From the NCBI RefSeq assembly GCF_014696625.1, contig NZ_JACJQL010000058.1:1-36530 (forward strand): a stretch of DNA of 36,530 nucleotides. Direction: 5' to 3'. The first letter of the stretch is position 1, and every line of letters begins with the position of its first letter. The notes under the pieces were generated by a model that was given only the letters and a program-made list of their open reading frames with translations, was not told where the DNA came from and searched no databases. Shown one piece after another: positions 25,833-33,593 of the stretch. Origin of the DNA: Nostoc parmelioides FACHB-3921. GTDB lineage: Bacteria > Cyanobacteriota > Cyanobacteriia > Cyanobacteriales > Nostocaceae. A program made the position numbers and the translations under genes.

Positions 25833-26093
25833 ATGGGTCGGATAAATCCCTATACGCTGCAAATGCAGATTACTCGGATGTTTGAGCAAGGTCAATCTTT
25901 CTTTGCGACTACGAAAGTACATGAGTGGTTGAAAGAAAGGAATCATAATCCCTTAGACTATGACATTATCTTTCACCAAAAACCTGCTCCTCCTGGTTCC
26001 AAGGAGGTAATAGCTGTAGAAATTGAATTGCGTCGTAAAGATGGGCAGCCTGTAGATCCTTGGTTACAAGAGCAAGCAAATCTCCATGCTTGA
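25833..26093 (+). CDS. Short conserved-looking protein, unknown function
   Basis: 86 residues, soluble, no membrane segment. The first half is helical (NPYTLQMQITRMFEQGQSFF, VHEWLKERNHN) and the second half has a strand-like EVIAVEIELRRKDG. Composition is ordinary coding, with an AAGG just upstream of the ATG. I recognise no domain. It stands alone, diverging from the PEP-CTERM gene and converging on the kinase-like gene. Confidence 0.65.
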   Translation: MGRINPYTLQMQITRMFEQGQSFFATTKVHEWLKERNHNPLDYDIIFHQKPAPPGSKEVIAVEIELRRKDGQPVDPWLQEQANLHA

Positions 26094-26104
26094 GATGATG
26101 AGAA

Positions 26105-26136
26105 AGGCGATCGCCTAACTGATGCGATCGCTTCTC
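26105..26136. terminator. HIP1-based hairpin between convergent genes
   Basis: Two GCGATCGC octamers, at about 26107-26114 and 26124-26131, can pair with each other across CTAACTGAT. It lies between the ends of convergent genes and may serve both, but lacks a T run. HIP1 octamers are common genome-wide, so this may be coincidental. Confidence 0.3.
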
Positions 26137-26169
26137 ACCAAAAACTATAAATTTATCGTCCTCAATGTA

Positions 26170-26727
26170 CTAGTAGGAACTAGTTTTAATTAAACTCAAA
26201 ATTTCGTCGCCTGTTTGTTCAGGCGTTTTACCTTTCGTATAAACTACGATTTTTGCTAGGTTTAGATTTGAGGAATGTTTAACGAAGTATTCATGCACAT
26301 CCACACCATTTTCCTGGAACTCGCCCATCCTTTCCTTAATAATCTGAACTGACTCATCTAAATCAGGAGAAGGAAGCACCAACACAACATTCGGGTAAGT
26401 TTCCAGCACCTTCTGCACACGATAAAATAACGCAGCATCGTCATAAACTGAATGACCAGCACCAAAGTCAATCACACAATTGCTGTGTTCAGCAAGTAAC
26501 ATTTCCACTGCATAAGCCTCAAATGGCTTCCAGTATTGATAGATTGCTAAAAATCCCTTTTCGGCTCTCAACTTCTTTGCAAAAGCCTCATCATAACCAA
26601 TCCGCTTGTAATAGCCATAGCGTAATTCATCCATTGAAATCTGAGGCAAATTGAGCTTTTCTGCCAAGAGTGTACCCAATGTGCTTTTTCCTGTTCCAAT
26701 GGGGCCAATCAAGATAATATCTTGTTT
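26170..26727 (-). CDS. Shikimate-kinase-like P-loop protein
   Basis: This small NTPase has 185 residues from ATG 26727. Walker A is IGPIGTGKSTLG near 8-19. MDELRYGYYKRIGYDEAFA near 33-51 replaces the DxD shikimate-binding region, and IDFGAGHSVYDD near 90-101 is GGG-like. RMGEFQENGVDVHEYFVKHSSN near 132-153 is a lid-type segment. Overall it is like the shikimate/gluconate kinase group, but the true substrate is unknown. The frame extends 30 codons upstream, through the clpB terminator hairpin and up to the clpB stop; that part (LAQRRKGASLRFF) is repeat-derived, so the internal ATG is the better start. Confidence 0.8.
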   Translation of the reverse strand, partial: KQDIILIGPIGTGKSTLGTLLAEKLNLPQISMDELRYGYYKRIGYDEAFAKKLRAEKGFLAIYQYWKPFEAYAVEMLLAEHSNCVIDFGAGHSVYDDAALFYRVQKVLETYPNVVLVLPSPDLDESVQIIKERMGEFQENGVDVHEYFVKHSSNLNLAKIVVYTKGKTPEQTGDEILSLIKTSSY

Positions 26728-26763
26728 CATCAAGGTAGGGATATTGGCTTGATAGTAACTTAC

Positions 26764-26790
26764 AAAAAAACGCAAAGACGCGCCTTTGCG
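26764..26790 (-). terminator. Rho-independent terminator after clpB
   Basis: On the minus strand the stem CGCAAAG/CTTTGCG (26790-26784 and 26777-26771) has a 6-base loop and is followed by seven T. It lies 28 bases past the clpB stop and 37 bases before the next gene's ATG. The stem belongs to the same GGCGCAAAGGCGCAAAG repeat sequence found inside MITE B. Confidence 0.8.
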
Positions 26791-26817
26791 CCTTTGCGCC
26801 AACCAATCTGGATTCAA

Positions 26818-29436
26818 TTAACTGCTAAACACCTCAACAGGTAAGCGGCTGAAAGACAACCTTTCATTCTGCACATCGACAAAAATTGTGTCCCCATCGT
26901 TAAATTCGCCGCGTAAAATCGCCTTAGCAATTTGCGTTTCTAACTCGCGTTGAATCGCCCGCTTCAGTGGACGCGCCCCAAATACTGGGTCATATCCAAC
27001 TTCCGCCAAAAAGTCTAGTGCAGCATCGGAGAGTCGCAGAGATATTTTGCGATCGCCTAATCTTGCTTTTAACCTTTCCACTTGTAACTGGACAATTTGC
27101 CGCAATTCTTTCTTATCTAAACCGTGGAAGATAATTACCTCATCAATCCGGTTGAGGAACTCAGGACGGAAACTATTTCGCATCGCCTCCATCACCCGAT
27201 GGCGCATTTCATCGTAGCGTGAGTTGTCCCCAGCTATATCGAGAATATACTGGGAACCGATGTTGCTGGTCATGATAATAATCGTGTTTTTAAAATCCAC
27301 GGTATGACCTTGGGCATCAGTAACGCGACCATCATCAAGGATTTGCAAGAAAATATTAAATACGTCGGGGTGGGCTTTCTCGATTTCGTCGAAGAGAATC
27401 ACGGCGTAAGGACGGCGACGGATGGCCTCTGTGAGTTGTCCCCCTTCTTCGTAACCTACATACCCTGGAGGCGCACCAATTAAGCGAGAAACGGCATGTT
27501 TCTCCATATATTCCGACATATCAATCCGCACCATTGCTTCTTCGGTGTCGAACATATATGACGCTAACGCCTTCGCCAGTTCAGTTTTACCTACACCTGT
27601 CGGCCCCAGGAACACAAAACTAGCAATGGGACGATTAGGATCAGCCAAACCAGCACGCGATCGCTGAATGGCATCGGCTACGGCTGTGACGGCTTCATCT
27701 TGTCCAATTACCCGGTGATGGAGTTCATCTTCTAAGTGCAGTAGTTTTTCTTTCTCCGATTCCACTAATTTGCTGATGGGGATTCCTGTCCACTTAGAAA
27801 TGATTTCCGCAATGTCAGCTTCGGTTACTTCCTCTCGCAACAGGGATTTACCTGTACCTTGGGTTTGTGACAATTCCCGTTCTGTTGCTTCCAGTCTCCG
27901 GTGCAAGTCGGTTAACTTTCCATACTTCAATTCGGCGGCGCGGTTGAGGTCGTAGTCTCTTTCTGCTTGCTGAATTTCTAAGTTAACTTTGTCAATCTCT
28001 TCCTTCACAGACTGAAGTTTATTAATGACATCTTTTTCCGATTGCCATTGAGTATTGAGGGTTCTTTGTTCTTCCTTGAGATCCGCCAATTCTTTTTCTA
28101 GTCTTTCCAGGCGTTCGCGGGAAGCTGCATCACTTTCTTTTTGCAGAGATAGCTTTTCCATCTCTAATTGCAGAATCTTCCGGTCGATTTCGTCAAGTTC
28201 TTCTGGCTTAGAAGTAATCTCCATTTTCAGTCTAGCGGCGGCTTCGTCTACCAAGTCAATGGCTTTATCTGGGAGGAAGCGATCGCTAATATAACGACTG
28301 GATAATGTAGCCGCAGCAACTAAGGAACTATCAGAAATTTTTACCCCGTGGTGGACTTCATACCTTTCCTTCAACCCACGCAAAATAGAAATGGTATCTT
28401 CTACACTGGGCTGGTCTACATAAACCTGTTGGAAGCGTCTTTCTAGCGCCGCATCTTTTTCGATATATTTGCGGTACTCATCCAAGGTTGTCGCCCCAAT
28501 ACAGCGCAATTCACCCCGCGCCAACATGGGTTTTAACAAGTTACCGGCATCCATCGCCCCTTGAGTTGCACCCGCACCGACAACAGTATGAATTTCATCA
28601 ATAAATAAAACTATATTGCCGCCGGATTCGGTGACTTCTTTTAATACTGCTTTCAGACGTTCTTCAAATTCTCCTCGGAATTTCGCCCCAGCAATCATCG
28701 CCCCCATATCTAAGGATATTAGCTTGCGGTCTTTGAGGGATTGGGGTACATCACCAGCAACAATACGCTGTGCCAAACCTTCAGCGATCGCTGTTTTACC
28801 TACACCCGGTTCACCAATCAACACAGGGTTATTTTTGGTGCGGCGAGACAGAATTTGGATGGTACGCCGAATCTCATCATCCCGCCCAATGACTGGATCA
28901 AGTTGACCTTTCCGGGCTGCTTCTGTGAGGTCACGCCCGTATTTTTCCAGTGATTGGTATTTGCCTTCTGGATTTTGGTCAGTCACTGTTTGGCTCCCAC
29001 GAACTTGTTTAATGATATTTTTGAGCTTGCCTTCGTCTAAAGCGAATTCTTGGAATAAACCTTTGCCGAAGCGATCGTCTTTAGGGTAAGCCAGTAATAA
29101 ATGTTCAATAGAAATATATTCGTCTTTAAAATCTTTACGATGTGCTTCTGCCCGGTCTAACAGTGTATCCAAACTCCGCCCCAGGTAGACTGAAGTGCTG
29201 TTACCTGAGACTTTCGGTTGGCGCTGGATGTATTGTTCAGTGCGATCGCCAATTTTTTGTAAATTCACACCTGCTTTGGTCAAAATCCCACTGGCCAAAC
29301 CATCTTGTTCCAGTAGCGCCTTCATCAGGTGTTCGCTTTCTATCTGCTGCTGTTGATGCTGTTTAGCAATCTCAGGAGTGTGGGCGATCGCTTCCCAGGC
29401 TTTTTCTGTAAATTGGTTGGGATTAGTTGGTTGCAT
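26818..29436 (-). CDS. clpB: ATP-dependent disaggregase ClpB
   Basis: This is a full-length Hsp100 protein of 872 residues. The N-terminal Clp repeat domain is about 1-150. The first AAA+ module has Walker A GEPGVGKT at 208-215 and FIDEIHTVVGAGA as Walker B. A long coiled-coil M domain, about 410-530, is rich in Glu/Lys/Arg/Leu. The second AAA+ module has GPTGVGKTEL, LFDEIEKAHPDVFN and ILDDGRVTDAQG, then the C-terminal domain (FGARPLKRAIQRELE). With DnaK it rescues aggregated proteins after heat stress. Cyanobacteria often hold two clpB paralogs; which this is cannot be told. The gene ends with its own terminator. No CIRCE operator was noticed upstream. Confidence 0.97.
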   Translation of the reverse strand: MQPTNPNQFTEKAWEAIAHTPEIAKQHQQQQIESEHLMKALLEQDGLASGILTKAGVNLQKIGDRTEQYIQRQPKVSGNSTSVYLGRSLDTLLDRAEAHRKDFKDEYISIEHLLLAYPKDDRFGKGLFQEFALDEGKLKNIIKQVRGSQTVTDQNPEGKYQSLEKYGRDLTEAARKGQLDPVIGRDDEIRRTIQILSRRTKNNPVLIGEPGVGKTAIAEGLAQRIVAGDVPQSLKDRKLISLDMGAMIAGAKFRGEFEERLKAVLKEVTESGGNIVLFIDEIHTVVGAGATQGAMDAGNLLKPMLARGELRCIGATTLDEYRKYIEKDAALERRFQQVYVDQPSVEDTISILRGLKERYEVHHGVKISDSSLVAAATLSSRYISDRFLPDKAIDLVDEAAARLKMEITSKPEELDEIDRKILQLEMEKLSLQKESDAASRERLERLEKELADLKEEQRTLNTQWQSEKDVINKLQSVKEEIDKVNLEIQQAERDYDLNRAAELKYGKLTDLHRRLEATERELSQTQGTGKSLLREEVTEADIAEIISKWTGIPISKLVESEKEKLLHLEDELHHRVIGQDEAVTAVADAIQRSRAGLADPNRPIASFVFLGPTGVGKTELAKALASYMFDTEEAMVRIDMSEYMEKHAVSRLIGAPPGYVGYEEGGQLTEAIRRRPYAVILFDEIEKAHPDVFNIFLQILDDGRVTDAQGHTVDFKNTIIIMTSNIGSQYILDIAGDNSRYDEMRHRVMEAMRNSFRPEFLNRIDEVIIFHGLDKKELRQIVQLQVERLKARLGDRKISLRLSDAALDFLAEVGYDPVFGARPLKRAIQRELETQIAKAILRGEFNDGDTIFVDVQNERLSFSRLPVEVFSS

Positions 29437-29997
29437 AGGCTGATTGAGGGACGACCAAATTTAAATGCTCAAATGCAGATAGAACAATTTGTTCTCATAT
29501 CGTCATTTTACGGAGAGTTGCACCATCAACGGGATCGGTCTTCACGTCTTACTAGAGTAGTATTACTTCCCTATTTGCTCATCCCTCTTGCAGCAGTCAG
29601 TAACTAGATGCAGTTAATTGACTAAAAATTCCTCTAAATAAGTACAGGACTTACGCACAGAGGTTATTTGCTCAGAAGGGGTGTAAGGGTATGAGGGTGT
29701 AGGGGTGTAAGGGTTTTGAACACCTACACACGCCAGTTTGCTCAAGTCGGGAGACCCGCCCACGCAACTGGCTCCCCTGCACCCCTATACCCTCGCCCAA
29801 ACCCTTGATTCTTCGTATCACTGCGTAAGTCCTAAAGTAGATAGGCGCATAACACGACAAACATCTCTGGCGCAACTTCTGGACAGCCTGATAAATCAAT
29901 GTCCTCATCTTGATCAAGTCGTTGCCAATCAGTAGAGTTACTCGAAGTAGACCTAGATTAGAGATAATATTTCCAAAGCAGCAATTCTTTATCAGCT
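29437..29997. other. Gene-free region upstream of clpB with MITE A copy
   Basis: This includes the clpB promoter side (29437-29640) and MITE A copy 2 (29647-29832). The remainder before the Uma2 gene, 29833-29997, has no feature beyond AT-rich sequence. Confidence 0.6.
29647..29832. mobile_element. MITE A copy 2 (186 bp)
   Basis: The perfect 11-bp ends GGACTTACGCA (29647-29657) and TGCGTAAGTCC (29822-29832) match copy 1. The interior is different: GTGTAAGGGT/AGGGTGTAGGGG tracts pairing with ACCCCTATACCCT, plus a CGCCAGTTTGCTC...GCAACTGGC palindrome of another dispersed repeat. It has no ORF. Confidence 0.75.
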
Positions 29998-30624
29998 ATG
30001 ACTCAAGCCATACCCAAGCTAGTAACTTTTGAGGAATTTGTCGATCGCCTACCTGAAAATTCCGGGATACGTTACGAACTACATAATGGAAGTATTGTTG
30101 AAATGGCACAACCTGTAGGAGACCACGAAGAAGTAAAGGGTTTTATAGCAAAAAAAGTAACAGTAGAGTTTGCTCGATTAGACCTTCCTCTTATTATCTC
30201 CAACCAAGTTATAGTTAGACCCCTGGAAAAAGATTCTGGCTATTTTCCCGATGTGTTGGTGCTAAATCAGACAAATCTAATAAATGAACCGTTATGGAAA
30301 AAAGCATCTACCATTAGTTTGGGCGCATCAATCCCCTTGGTAATTGAGGTTGTATCAACCAACTGGCGGGACGATTACTATTTAAAATATGCTGACTATG
30401 AAGAGATGGGTATCCCTGAATACTGGATTGTCGATTATGCGGCTTTAGGTGGACGTAATTTTATCGGTAATCCTAAACAACCAACAATCTCAGTCTGTAA
30501 TTTAGTTGATGGGGAATATCAAATCAGTAAGTTTCGAGATAATGATGTTATTGTCTCCCAAGCTTTTCCTGAATTAAATCTCACCCCCAACCGAATTTTT
30601 CAAGCTGGTTTGGCTAATTCGTAG
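29998..30624 (+). CDS. Uma2 family (DUF820) putative endonuclease
   Basis: A 208-residue canonical Uma2 protein: TFEEFVDRLPENSGIRYELHNGSIVEM near 10-36, GDHEEVKGFI near 42-51, then GYFPDVLVL near 79-87 and IPLVIEVVSTNWRDDYYLKYADYEEMGIPEYWIVD near 115-149 (listed to locate the conserved block). The PD, ExV, RD/K and EYW elements of the PD-(D/E)XK-like fold are all present, unlike the protein at 2179. Role unknown. It converges on xisI (38 bp between stops), placing two predicted nuclease-fold families together. Confidence 0.88.
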   Translation: MTQAIPKLVTFEEFVDRLPENSGIRYELHNGSIVEMAQPVGDHEEVKGFIAKKVTVEFARLDLPLIISNQVIVRPLEKDSGYFPDVLVLNQTNLINEPLWKKASTISLGASIPLVIEVVSTNWRDDYYLKYADYEEMGIPEYWIVDYAALGGRNFIGNPKQPTISVCNLVDGEYQISKFRDNDVIVSQAFPELNLTPNRIFQAGLANS

Positions 30625-30662
30625 TTCGTCTCCTTAAAACGTAAATATCTCTGACAAGCTTC

Positions 30663-30974
30663 TCAAGATAGGATTGCAGCTTCCAAATGGATCACAATAT
30701 CCTCTTTTCTGACACCTCTAGCGATAAGTACCTGGGTTAAGCTCTCTTCAAAGTTATCTTCTTCAACGATAATTTGATGCTTTACCAAACGAGCATGGAA
30801 CAGAATGCTATCAATCCAACGCTGTTTATCCCAACCTGTAGCTATAACCAGAAAATGACCTGAATCGGTATCACAAACAGAGTAAAGTTTAAGTGCTTGT
30901 AAGCGGGGTTGGTTGATAGTTGCTTCTTGTACAGTTTTCTTCAGAATCTCTGCATAATTCAATGTTTGATCCAT
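30663..30974 (-). CDS. xisI: XisI family protein
   Basis: The 103-residue protein matches the XisI family: AEILKKTVQEATINQ near 8-22, LYSVCDTDSGHFLVIATGWD near 30-49, RWIDSILFHARLVKHQIIVEED near 52-73 and LIARGVRKEDIVIHLE near 85-99. XisI was described as one of the controlling factors for excision of the fdxN element in heterocyst development, but the family is widespread and mostly far from that element, so another main function is likely. Its ATG lies inside the 3' end of xisH (16-nt overlap), indicating coupled translation. Confidence 0.9.
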   Translation of the reverse strand: MDQTLNYAEILKKTVQEATINQPRLQALKLYSVCDTDSGHFLVIATGWDKQRWIDSILFHARLVKHQIIVEEDNFEESLTQVLIARGVRKEDIVIHLEAAILS

Positions 30975-31378
30975 TGAAGAATAACCTCCTGCCTTAGTTC
31001 ATAGACTAATAAGTTAATTTTATTACGCTTGACAACCAACTGAAAAATCGGTTTTTGAAAATGCTTAATATATATCTCTTGGCTCACGGCTAAGTATAAT
31101 TGACGCTCTGGCTCCTGTTCTGCCAATGCCCATTGATAAAGCTGAAGCTGTCCCATTGTTTTTTCGAGTTCACTGATAACGGATACAGCATCAAAATCTT
31201 TAACTTCAACGGCAATTTTATACCCTTCTTTTTCTGCTGTGAAAAATTTCTCGGCTCCCAAATCAGCCTTCAAAAGGGTTTGCTCCAATACCAAAATCAA
31301 AGGATCATCTGTAATCGTCCAGCCATCTTTTTCGAGAGTGCGGCGCACAGAAAAATGTAAATCGTCTCGTCTAGACAT
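30959..31378 (-). CDS. xisH: XisH family protein, PD-(D/E)XK-like
   Basis: This 139-residue protein belongs to XisH: RRDDLHFSVRRTLEKDGWTITDDPL near 3-27, LLKADLGAEKFFTAEKEG near 34-51, KIAVEVKDF near 52-61, and ELEKTMGQLQLYQWAL near 69-84. The Asp of KADLG and the Glu-x-Lys of VEVK fit a PD-(D/E)XK nuclease site. XisH is a factor tied to fdxN element excision with XisI; biochemical activity is not established. It is followed by overlapping xisI. The start ATG has AAGGGA upstream. No fdxN element junction or recombinase gene is visible here. Confidence 0.9.
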   Translation of the reverse strand: MSRRDDLHFSVRRTLEKDGWTITDDPLILVLEQTLLKADLGAEKFFTAEKEGYKIAVEVKDFDAVSVISELEKTMGQLQLYQWALAEQEPERQLYLAVSQEIYIKHFQKPIFQLVVKRNKINLLVYELRQEVILQWIKH

Positions 31379-31652
31379 TAATTCCCTTTGAAAGTTTCAT
31401 GTCGCTAGTCTTATAACTAAGCCCAATAGATTGTGTATTAGCTGTGCTTTTTTGTTAAATTAATAGTCCCGCAATTAAGGTGAATCTCTAGCTGTACCGA
31501 ACGTCTAATAGTTAATGTACGGAAAATTTTCGTCTAATTTGTCTTTTATACTGATGTGATAATTTTGAATTATCTTACTGTTTTGTCTTGCAAATGAATA
31601 TACTTCTTTGGTTTGAGAATCTCAGTAAATTCAAAACTTCTGCGATCGCTCT

Positions 31653-31679
31653 TTGATCGATACTGTCTCACGGTATAAT
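31653..31679 (+). promoter_or_regulatory. Candidate promoter for the Trp-rich protein gene
   Basis: A perfect TATAAT at 31674-31679 has a weak TTGATC at 31653-31658, 15 bases upstream. The leader that follows has GGG/CCC inverted repeats. It is judged by eye only. Confidence 0.35.
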
Positions 31680-31767
31680 CAATGGGGTTCAAGCCCAATC
31701 CCTTGTGGGTGGCTGGCTTTAATTTTGAATTTTGTAGCTTTAGCTTCCCGTAGGGTATTTTGAATTG

Positions 31768-31800
31768 GAGCGTTCGCGTAGCGTCTCGTAGAGAAGCGAC
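31768..31800. repeat. Dispersed palindrome directly before the Trp-rich gene
   Basis: GCGTTCGCGTAGCGTCTCGT and the following AGAGAAGCGAC form a small hairpin (CGTCTC/GAGAAGCG). The CTCTCGTAGAGAAG part matches the repeat at 6266-6280. It ends 8 bases before the chosen start codon. Confidence 0.6.
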
Positions 31801-31807
31801 TAGACCA

Positions 31808-32104
31808 ATGACTAAAAAGCCAAAATTTCCTTATCTAGTTGGTTCCAAGTGGACAGCAACGAAAAAAGTAGACGGTTGGCGGCACTTCCAAGTAGTTAAC
31901 CGCAAAAATCAAGGTAAATGGGTTTATGCCGAGATGGTAGCGGCTTGCGACCCAAATGTCCGTTTTTGGATGAACGCCAAGCTATTACAAGACGGGTTCC
32001 AATGGCAAGCCGGCTGGCAATCCTTACAGGAAATCGAGGCTGTGGAGTCTAAGTTATTCCCCACTCTAGAATCAGAAACTCCTTTAGATGCCAGTCAAGC
32101 CTAG
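31808..32104 (+). CDS. TIGR02450 family small Trp-rich protein
   Basis: About 98 residues from ATG 31808. The pattern LVGSKWTATKKVDGWRHFQV, followed by GKWVYAEMVAACDPNVRFWM and WQAGWQSL, is that of the TIGR02450 Trp-rich conserved family. Six tryptophans lie in the first 70 residues. The frame extends 16 codons upstream, but those codons (VRVASRREATR) come from a dispersed palindrome, so ATG 31808 is preferred. Function unknown; in bacteria it is usually a stand-alone small gene. No partner is evident. Confidence 0.82.
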   Translation: MTKKPKFPYLVGSKWTATKKVDGWRHFQVVNRKNQGKWVYAEMVAACDPNVRFWMNAKLLQDGFQWQAGWQSLQEIEAVESKLFPTLESETPLDASQA

Positions 32105-32697
32105 CTTCATCAGCAAAATTAATATTTTTTTACAAAATCATTTTATTTAGCTAATATCCTCTCGATGATTGTGGTTCAGGCACAACCAGAGGGTGAACAA
32201 TTTTGCATTGATCCCTGCCTATGTTAACCAACTCAGCGCTAGATTCAGCTATTCTGACTCATCCACCGTTAAACCCTCTTAAATCAAGGCATCAGGGGCT
32301 ATTAGCTATGCTAGGTAGTTAGGCGATCGCCTCCAGATAGCTCAAATCCAGTTTTCAATAGCTTTCATATTCGCCCAAATATACAAAAACTATTGAATCA
32401 AAACAAATCCAGTTTTTTTGTTTATTGTTACTATTTTTATTTTTTAAGTTTAAAAAATATTATATTTAATGATATGTAAACAAAATATTGCTTTTTAAAG
32501 ACTTTAAAACCTAAAAAATAATTATTTAGCCTCTTAGAGTTTAATTACTCTATTTTAAATATTTACCACCCCTTTCTTTTCTCTGTAGTTTCGTCAATAA
32601 TCAAACTCACATACCTCACACATCGCCAACTGAGGCTAGGTGAAGGAAAATGTTTTAGCCACAAGTTTGATAAAAAAACGATAAGAGGCAAACTACA
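32105..32697. other. Gene-free leader and promoter region of chlL
   Basis: 593 bp, very AT rich in the centre (32380-32580). No ORF. A CCTCA...TGAGG inverted pair with a 12-base loop lies at about 32613-32634, 60-85 bases before the chlL start, and may be part of the leader. Long 5' regions are plausible for a regulated chlL transcript. Confidence 0.55.
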
Positions 32698-33564
32698 GTG
32701 AAACTAGCAGTCTACGGAAAAGGTGGGATAGGCAAATCCACAACTAGCTGTAATATATCCGTCGCCCTAGCTAAACGCGGCAAGAAAGTGCTGCAAATCG
32801 GGTGCGATCCTAAACACGACAGCACCTTCACCCTGACTGGTTTTTTGATTCCGACTATTATTGATACGCTCCAAGAAAAAGACTATCACTACGAAGATGT
32901 TTGGCCAGAAGATGTCATCTACAAAGGCTATGGTGGTGTAGACTGTGTGGAAGCTGGTGGCCCCCCTGCTGGTGCAGGATGTGGTGGATATGTTGTAGGG
33001 GAAACCGTAAAACTACTGAAAGAACTCAACGCCTTTGATGAATATGATGTCATCTTGTTTGATGTGTTGGGTGACGTGGTTTGTGGCGGTTTTGCTGCAC
33101 CACTCAACTATGCTGATTACTGCATGATTGTCACCGATAATGGTTTCGATGCTTTATTTGCAGCTAATCGGATTGCGGCTTCAGTCAGGGAGAAAGCAAG
33201 AACTCACCCACTACGTCTAGCCGGATTGATTGGCAACCGTACTTCCAAGCGTGACTTGATTGAAAAGTATGTTGAAGCTGTGCCAATGCCAGTGTTGGAA
33301 GTACTGCCATTAATCGAAGATATTCGCGTTTCCCGCGTTAAGGGTAAGACTTTATTTGAAATGGCAGAGTCAGACCCCTCTCTCAACTACGTTTGTGACT
33401 ACTACCTCAGCATCGCCGATCAGATTTTGGCACGTCCTGAAGGTGTTGTACCCAACGATGCCCCCGATCGCGAATTATTTTCTTTATTATCAGATTTTTA
33501 TTTAAATCCGGGTAAACCACAGGTTCCTAATCCTGAAGAGGAACTAGACTTGATGATTGTATAA
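32698..33564 (+). CDS. chlL: Light-independent protochlorophyllide reductase, iron protein subunit
   Basis: 288 residues, NifH-like. ChlL is a homodimeric ATPase with one bridging 4Fe-4S cluster that passes electrons to ChlN-ChlB, so protochlorophyllide can be reduced in the dark. P-loop YGKGGIGKSTTS at 6-17; cluster cysteines Cys95 (GAGCGGY) and Cys129 (VVCGGFA); switch II FDVLGDVV at 121-128; GCDPKHDST at 35-43. All essentials are present. The start is GTG 32698, directly encoding KLAVYGKGG. The DUF5331-like gene follows after 29 bp, and chlN after it, suggesting one transcript. The enzyme is oxygen sensitive. Confidence 0.98.
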   Translation: MKLAVYGKGGIGKSTTSCNISVALAKRGKKVLQIGCDPKHDSTFTLTGFLIPTIIDTLQEKDYHYEDVWPEDVIYKGYGGVDCVEAGGPPAGAGCGGYVVGETVKLLKELNAFDEYDVILFDVLGDVVCGGFAAPLNYADYCMIVTDNGFDALFAANRIAASVREKARTHPLRLAGLIGNRTSKRDLIEKYVEAVPMPVLEVLPLIEDIRVSRVKGKTLFEMAESDPSLNYVCDYYLSIADQILARPEGVVPNDAPDRELFSLLSDFYLNPGKPQVPNPEEELDLMIV

Positions 33565-33593
33565 ATCATCTGAATTTTCAGGATGGGGTCAAT

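Larger units (their letters stand above)
31379..31807. other. Gene-free region between xisH and the Trp-rich gene
   Basis: It contains the xisH promoter side, a candidate sigma-70-like site (31653-31679) toward the Trp-rich gene, and a dispersed repeat (31768-31800). No RNA gene was recognised. Confidence 0.55.

Noticed and set aside
26728..26817. 30-residue N-terminal extension of the shikimate-kinase-like protein
   Set aside because: It is encoded by the clpB terminator and a dispersed repeat; the P-loop normally starts near the N-terminus, as it does from ATG 26727.
28055..28294. Antisense ORFs inside clpB (also 27770-27955, 28616-28953, 29142-29366)
   Set aside because: They are shadows of the clpB frame with Ser/Arg-rich composition from antisense codons; no independent signal.
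30663..31378. fdxN-type excision element around xisH/xisI
   Set aside because: No recombinase gene and no element border were seen; XisHI pairs are common away from such elements.
32600..32640. Yfr1-like small RNA upstream of chlL (ACCTCACACA stretch)
   Set aside because: Only a short resemblance to the Yfr1 core; the flanking two-hairpin structure is not evident.
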